Part shown: positions 22,950-25,283 of the stretch, in pieces
How positions within the stretch are numbered: the first letter of the stretch is position 1
How the letters are laid out: the number at the start of each line of letters is the position of its first letter
Origin: RZYP01 sp964386405
GTDB lineage: Bacteria > Bacillota > Negativicutes > Acidaminococcales > Acidaminococcaceae
Length of the DNA stretch: 25,283 nt
Assembly (NCBI GenBank): GCA_964386405.1
Contig: CAYLRW010000021.1
Coordinates: 1 to 25,283, forward strand
Direction: 5' to 3'
The notes under the pieces: model-generated
Told to the model about the DNA's origin: nothing
Database searches by the model: none
What the model saw: the letters and a program-made list of their open reading frames with translations, nothing else
Position numbers and translations under genes: made by a program

Positions 22950-22971
22950 TAAATTTATTCCTAAAACACAT

Positions 22972-23003
22972 ATAAAAAAAGCCGCCAAATGGCGGCTTTA
23001 AAA
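22972..23003 (-). terminator. Terminator after the PBP1A gene
   Basis: On the minus strand AAAGCCGCC pairs with GGCGGCTTT around four bases and is followed by a run of seven T. It lies just behind the stop at 23006. Confidence 0.85.
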
Positions 23004-23005
23004 AT

Positions 23006-25057
23006 TTAGTTTTTTGTGACTGGAGATGTTTTTGTAGAAGTGGAAGTTTTATCTGTTGGAGCTGTTTCTGATTTAGTGGTGTCCGTTTTTTCCGGTGTCG
23101 TTTTTTTAACTGCATTAGGAATCTTACCGGACTTAACGTCCTTTTTATCATTGTCTTCCTTAATGATTTGAGGCTCAGCTGGAATAACGACTCCCGCTGG
23201 TTTTACAAAGTCACTGGCTGGTACATTGGCCAAAGCTGCTGCCATGAAATCACGCCAGATATAGGCTGGTTCATTACCACCGCTCATGCGATTCAAAGGC
23301 TCGCCGTTGTCATCGCCAATCCAGACACAAGTGGAAAGATCTGGTGTAAATCCGACAAACCAAGCATCCTTATAGTCGCTTGTTGTTCCGGTCTTGCCAG
23401 CTGCCGGGCGACCTATCGCTGCACCGGTACCGGTACCGCGGGTCATGACTTCTCTCATCATATCAACAAGGAGGTAAACGCTCTTAGGATTAACGACTTG
23501 CTCAGGGGATACTTTGCTTTCATAAAGTACTTTGCCGGTGCGATCAACAATTTTTGTAATAGCTATAGGTTTGTTGTAGCTGCCATTGTTGGCCAGCACA
23601 GCAAAAGCACTAGACATTTCAAGTGGTGTTACGCCACGAGTCAGACCACCTAATGCTATTGCCAGATTATTATCATTCGCGCTGCCGCTTGTTACTAATG
23701 ATGTAATACCCATTTTTTTAGCATAATCAATTACTGTAGAAGGACCTACCTTTTGAGCTATGAGTATAGCAGGAATGTTATAGGAATTTATCAGCGCTGT
23801 ACGCATACTCATTTTACCATGCCAAGCTCTATCATAGTTTTGCGGATTCCAGTCTTTAGCAAAATCAAGTTCTTTGTCATCTATTACAGTGGCAGGAGAA
23901 ATGCCGTTATCAACAGCTGCCAGATAGACGAAAGGCTTGAAAGCAGAACCAGGCTGCCTTTCTGCCAGCACAGCACGGTTGAACTGATCGGTACCGCGTC
24001 CGCCAACCATAGCTTTTATATAACCAGTTTGGGGGTCAACAGCAACAATAGCAACTTGAGGCTGCACACGTTTGTTTTCGTCAGTATAATAGTTAGGCAA
24101 ATTATCCAGAGAATCGTTAGCAGCTTTCTGCATTTTGGTGTCTATTGTGGTATATATCTTGAGACCTTGTTTGTACACTGCATCATACCCATATTTTTCA
24201 ACAACTTGCTGTGTACAGTAATCTATAAAATACTTAAGAGAGTTCTTTTTGTTAACTGAGGTAGCATAAACTAGTTTTTGTGTCTTAGCCTCTTTAGCTT
24301 GGGCTTCAGAAATATATCCGTACTTCAGCATTTGATCAAGAACAACATGCTGTCTTTCAACACCAGCTTTTGGGTTGCTGAGTGGAGAATAGTAGTTAGG
24401 ACTTTTTGGCAGACCTGCAAGCATAGCACATTCAGCTAGAGAAAGATCCTCTGCATGTTTGCCAAAGTATGTAAGAGCTGCACTTTCAACTCCGTACGCA
24501 CCCTGACCAAAATAAATTTCATTCAGGTACATTTCCAAAATTTCTTGCTTAGTGTATTTTTGTTCCAATTGTATTGCGATAAAAGCTTCCTTAACCTTAC
24601 GTATGATTGTACGATCTTGAGTAAGAAATGCATTTTTTGCCAATTGTTGAGTGATAGAACTTCCGCCCTGCAAATCGGCACCGAATATGTTGGAGATAAA
24701 GGCACGTGCGATACCTCTTAAATCAATACCAGAGTGATCATAAAAACGAACATCCTCCACGGCGATAAATGCATTCTGTAAATTGGCTGGCACCTTATTG
24801 ATTGATATAGGAATTCTGTCTTCTTCAGAATCGGTAGTTGAGATTAATTCACCTTTGTTGTCGTAGAATTGTGAAGCAGCTGGCTGCACTATATCTTTGC
24901 TCAATAAGTCGGAAGGAGCAAATCGTGCAAAGAGAAAGAATCCGGCAACCAATACGGCACCTACGGCAATCAAAGTCAGAAGCAAGGATAAAATCTTGTT
25001 CATAACAGACCTCTTTTTTTGGTTTTTTGTTGGTGATTGTTTTTCATTTTGGTTCAT
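23006..25057 (-). CDS. Class A penicillin-binding protein, PBP1A-type
   Basis: Bifunctional peptidoglycan glycosyltransferase and transpeptidase, anchored in the cytoplasmic membrane. The 683 residues start with a basic tail and a membrane segment at about 20-44. The GT51 domain has the catalytic Glu101 in AVEDVRFYDHSGID and GGSSITQQLAKN (131-142), then EIYFGQGAYGVESAA. The transpeptidase has SAFK with Ser371 and Lys374, the SYN triad (425-427) and KTGT (555-558). The C-terminal 65 residues are low-complexity (lysine, threonine, serine). Two starts are possible: ATG 25057, with AAGGGAC upstream, and Met19 at 25003, which has GAGGT five bases ahead. The second would trim only the cytoplasmic tail. 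It is a single-gene unit, convergent with none and divergent from whatever lies right of the window. Confidence 0.94.
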   Translation of the reverse strand: MNQNEKQSPTKNQKKRSVMNKILSLLLTLIAVGAVLVAGFFLFARFAPSDLLSKDIVQPAASQFYDNKGELISTTDSEEDRIPISINKVPANLQNAFIAVEDVRFYDHSGIDLRGIARAFISNIFGADLQGGSSITQQLAKNAFLTQDRTIIRKVKEAFIAIQLEQKYTKQEILEMYLNEIYFGQGAYGVESAALTYFGKHAEDLSLAECAMLAGLPKSPNYYSPLSNPKAGVERQHVVLDQMLKYGYISEAQAKEAKTQKLVYATSVNKKNSLKYFIDYCTQQVVEKYGYDAVYKQGLKIYTTIDTKMQKAANDSLDNLPNYYTDENKRVQPQVAIVAVDPQTGYIKAMVGGRGTDQFNRAVLAERQPGSAFKPFVYLAAVDNGISPATVIDDKELDFAKDWNPQNYDRAWHGKMSMRTALINSYNIPAILIAQKVGPSTVIDYAKKMGITSLVTSGSANDNNLAIALGGLTRGVTPLEMSSAFAVLANNGSYNKPIAITKIVDRTGKVLYESKVSPEQVVNPKSVYLLVDMMREVMTRGTGTGAAIGRPAAGKTGTTSDYKDAWFVGFTPDLSTCVWIGDDNGEPLNRMSGGNEPAYIWRDFMAAALANVPASDFVKPAGVVIPAEPQIIKEDNDKKDVKSGKIPNAVKKTTPEKTDTTKSETAPTDKTSTSTKTSPVTKN

Positions 25058-25082
25058 ATACAGCGTCCCTTTTAATGTAGAT

Positions 25083-25091
25083 ATTTTAACA
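25083..25091 (-). promoter_or_regulatory. Possible extended -10 promoter of the PBP1A gene
   Basis: On the minus strand TGTTAAAAT, an extended -10 with five of six hexamer matches, lies 26 bases ahead of the ATG. No convincing -35 was found at the right distance, so this is tentative. Confidence 0.3.
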
Positions 25092-25235
25092 GCAACTATT
25101 AACTAGTGATTATTATATCACAACATAAGTGCTTATTTGAATACGCCTGCGGAAAAGATACTAATATAAACATGCTATATAAGTAGAAGTCAATATTCAG
25201 ATAAACAAAATTTGAAATAAAGTCCGCAAAGGGGG

Positions 25236-25264
25236 TTGCCAGAGGTTATAAAATCTGTTATTAT
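25236..25264 (+). promoter_or_regulatory. Promoter pointing out of the right edge
   Basis: TTGCCA (25236-25241), 17 bases, TATTAT (25259-25264), both five of six matches. Transcription would start near 25271 and leave the window, so the gene it serves is not visible. The 140 bases between it and the PBP1A promoter hold no reading frame or hairpin that I can support. Confidence 0.6.
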
Positions 25265-25283
25265 AAATAAGCCGTCGGGTGAG

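Noticed and set aside
23753..24259. 168-residue plus-strand frame inside the penicillin-binding protein gene
   Set aside because: It is antisense to the transpeptidase and linker region with no family resemblance or ribosome site.

Overview
The window reads as ordinary chromosome of a low-GC Firmicute. The best guess is a Negativicute related to Phascolarctobacterium or Acidaminococcus. This is inferred from the murC-ddl-ftsQ-DUF881-sbp-ftsZ order, the nrdR-nrdD-nrdG operon, the carboxytransferase related to oxaloacetate decarboxylase, and the absence of sporulation genes after ftsZ. It is not proven by any marker here. No rRNA, tRNA, CRISPR array, insertion sequence or phage gene was seen, and no gene-free stretch exceeds 300 bases.

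Layout. Positions 1-5593 carry the 3' part of the division and cell wall (dcw) cluster: the end of murG, then murC, ddl, ftsQ, a DUF881 gene, the small basic protein gene and ftsZ. murB and ftsA are not in their usual places. ftsZ is broken only by a 100-N scaffold gap flanked by the same 55 bases on both sides. Removing the gap and one copy restores a 364-residue FtsZ. Positions 5605-8737 hold the anaerobic ribonucleotide reductase operon nrdR-nrdD-nrdG. It is framed by two hairpin terminators and starts at a strong promoter overlapped by NrdR-box-like sites. Its NrdD stops just where the glycyl-radical loop should begin.

Positions 8738-13603 hold a comG-like pseudopilus operon: a GspF/ComGB platform protein, four prepilin-like proteins, a GspK/ComGG-like protein with a beta-helix-like tail, and a secreted protein ending in a chagasin-type protease-inhibitor domain. 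The sequence in front of it matches the Bacillus sigma-H promoter consensus, and a near match lies in front of ftsZ. Positions 13609-18819 hold zapA, a long U32 protein and mutS2. Positions 18846-21517 hold an aspartokinase with an in-frame internal start for a beta subunit, followed by a class I aminotransferase.

On the minus strand, 21528-25091 hold a free-standing OadA/5S-type carboxytransferase and a class A penicillin-binding protein (PBP1A type). A plus-strand promoter at the right edge points out of the window.

Together the genes cover peptidoglycan precursor synthesis and polymerisation (murC, ddl, PBP1A), the division ring (ftsQ, ftsZ, zapA), anaerobic dNTP supply, DNA uptake or secretion (pseudopilus), ribosome or DNA maintenance (mutS2), tRNA/rRNA modification (U32), and aspartate-family and oxaloacetate metabolism. 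The points most worth a second look are the NrdD without a glycyl-radical motif, the paired sigma-H-like promoters, the misframed start of the ComGE-like prepilin, and the chagasin domain in the pilus operon.
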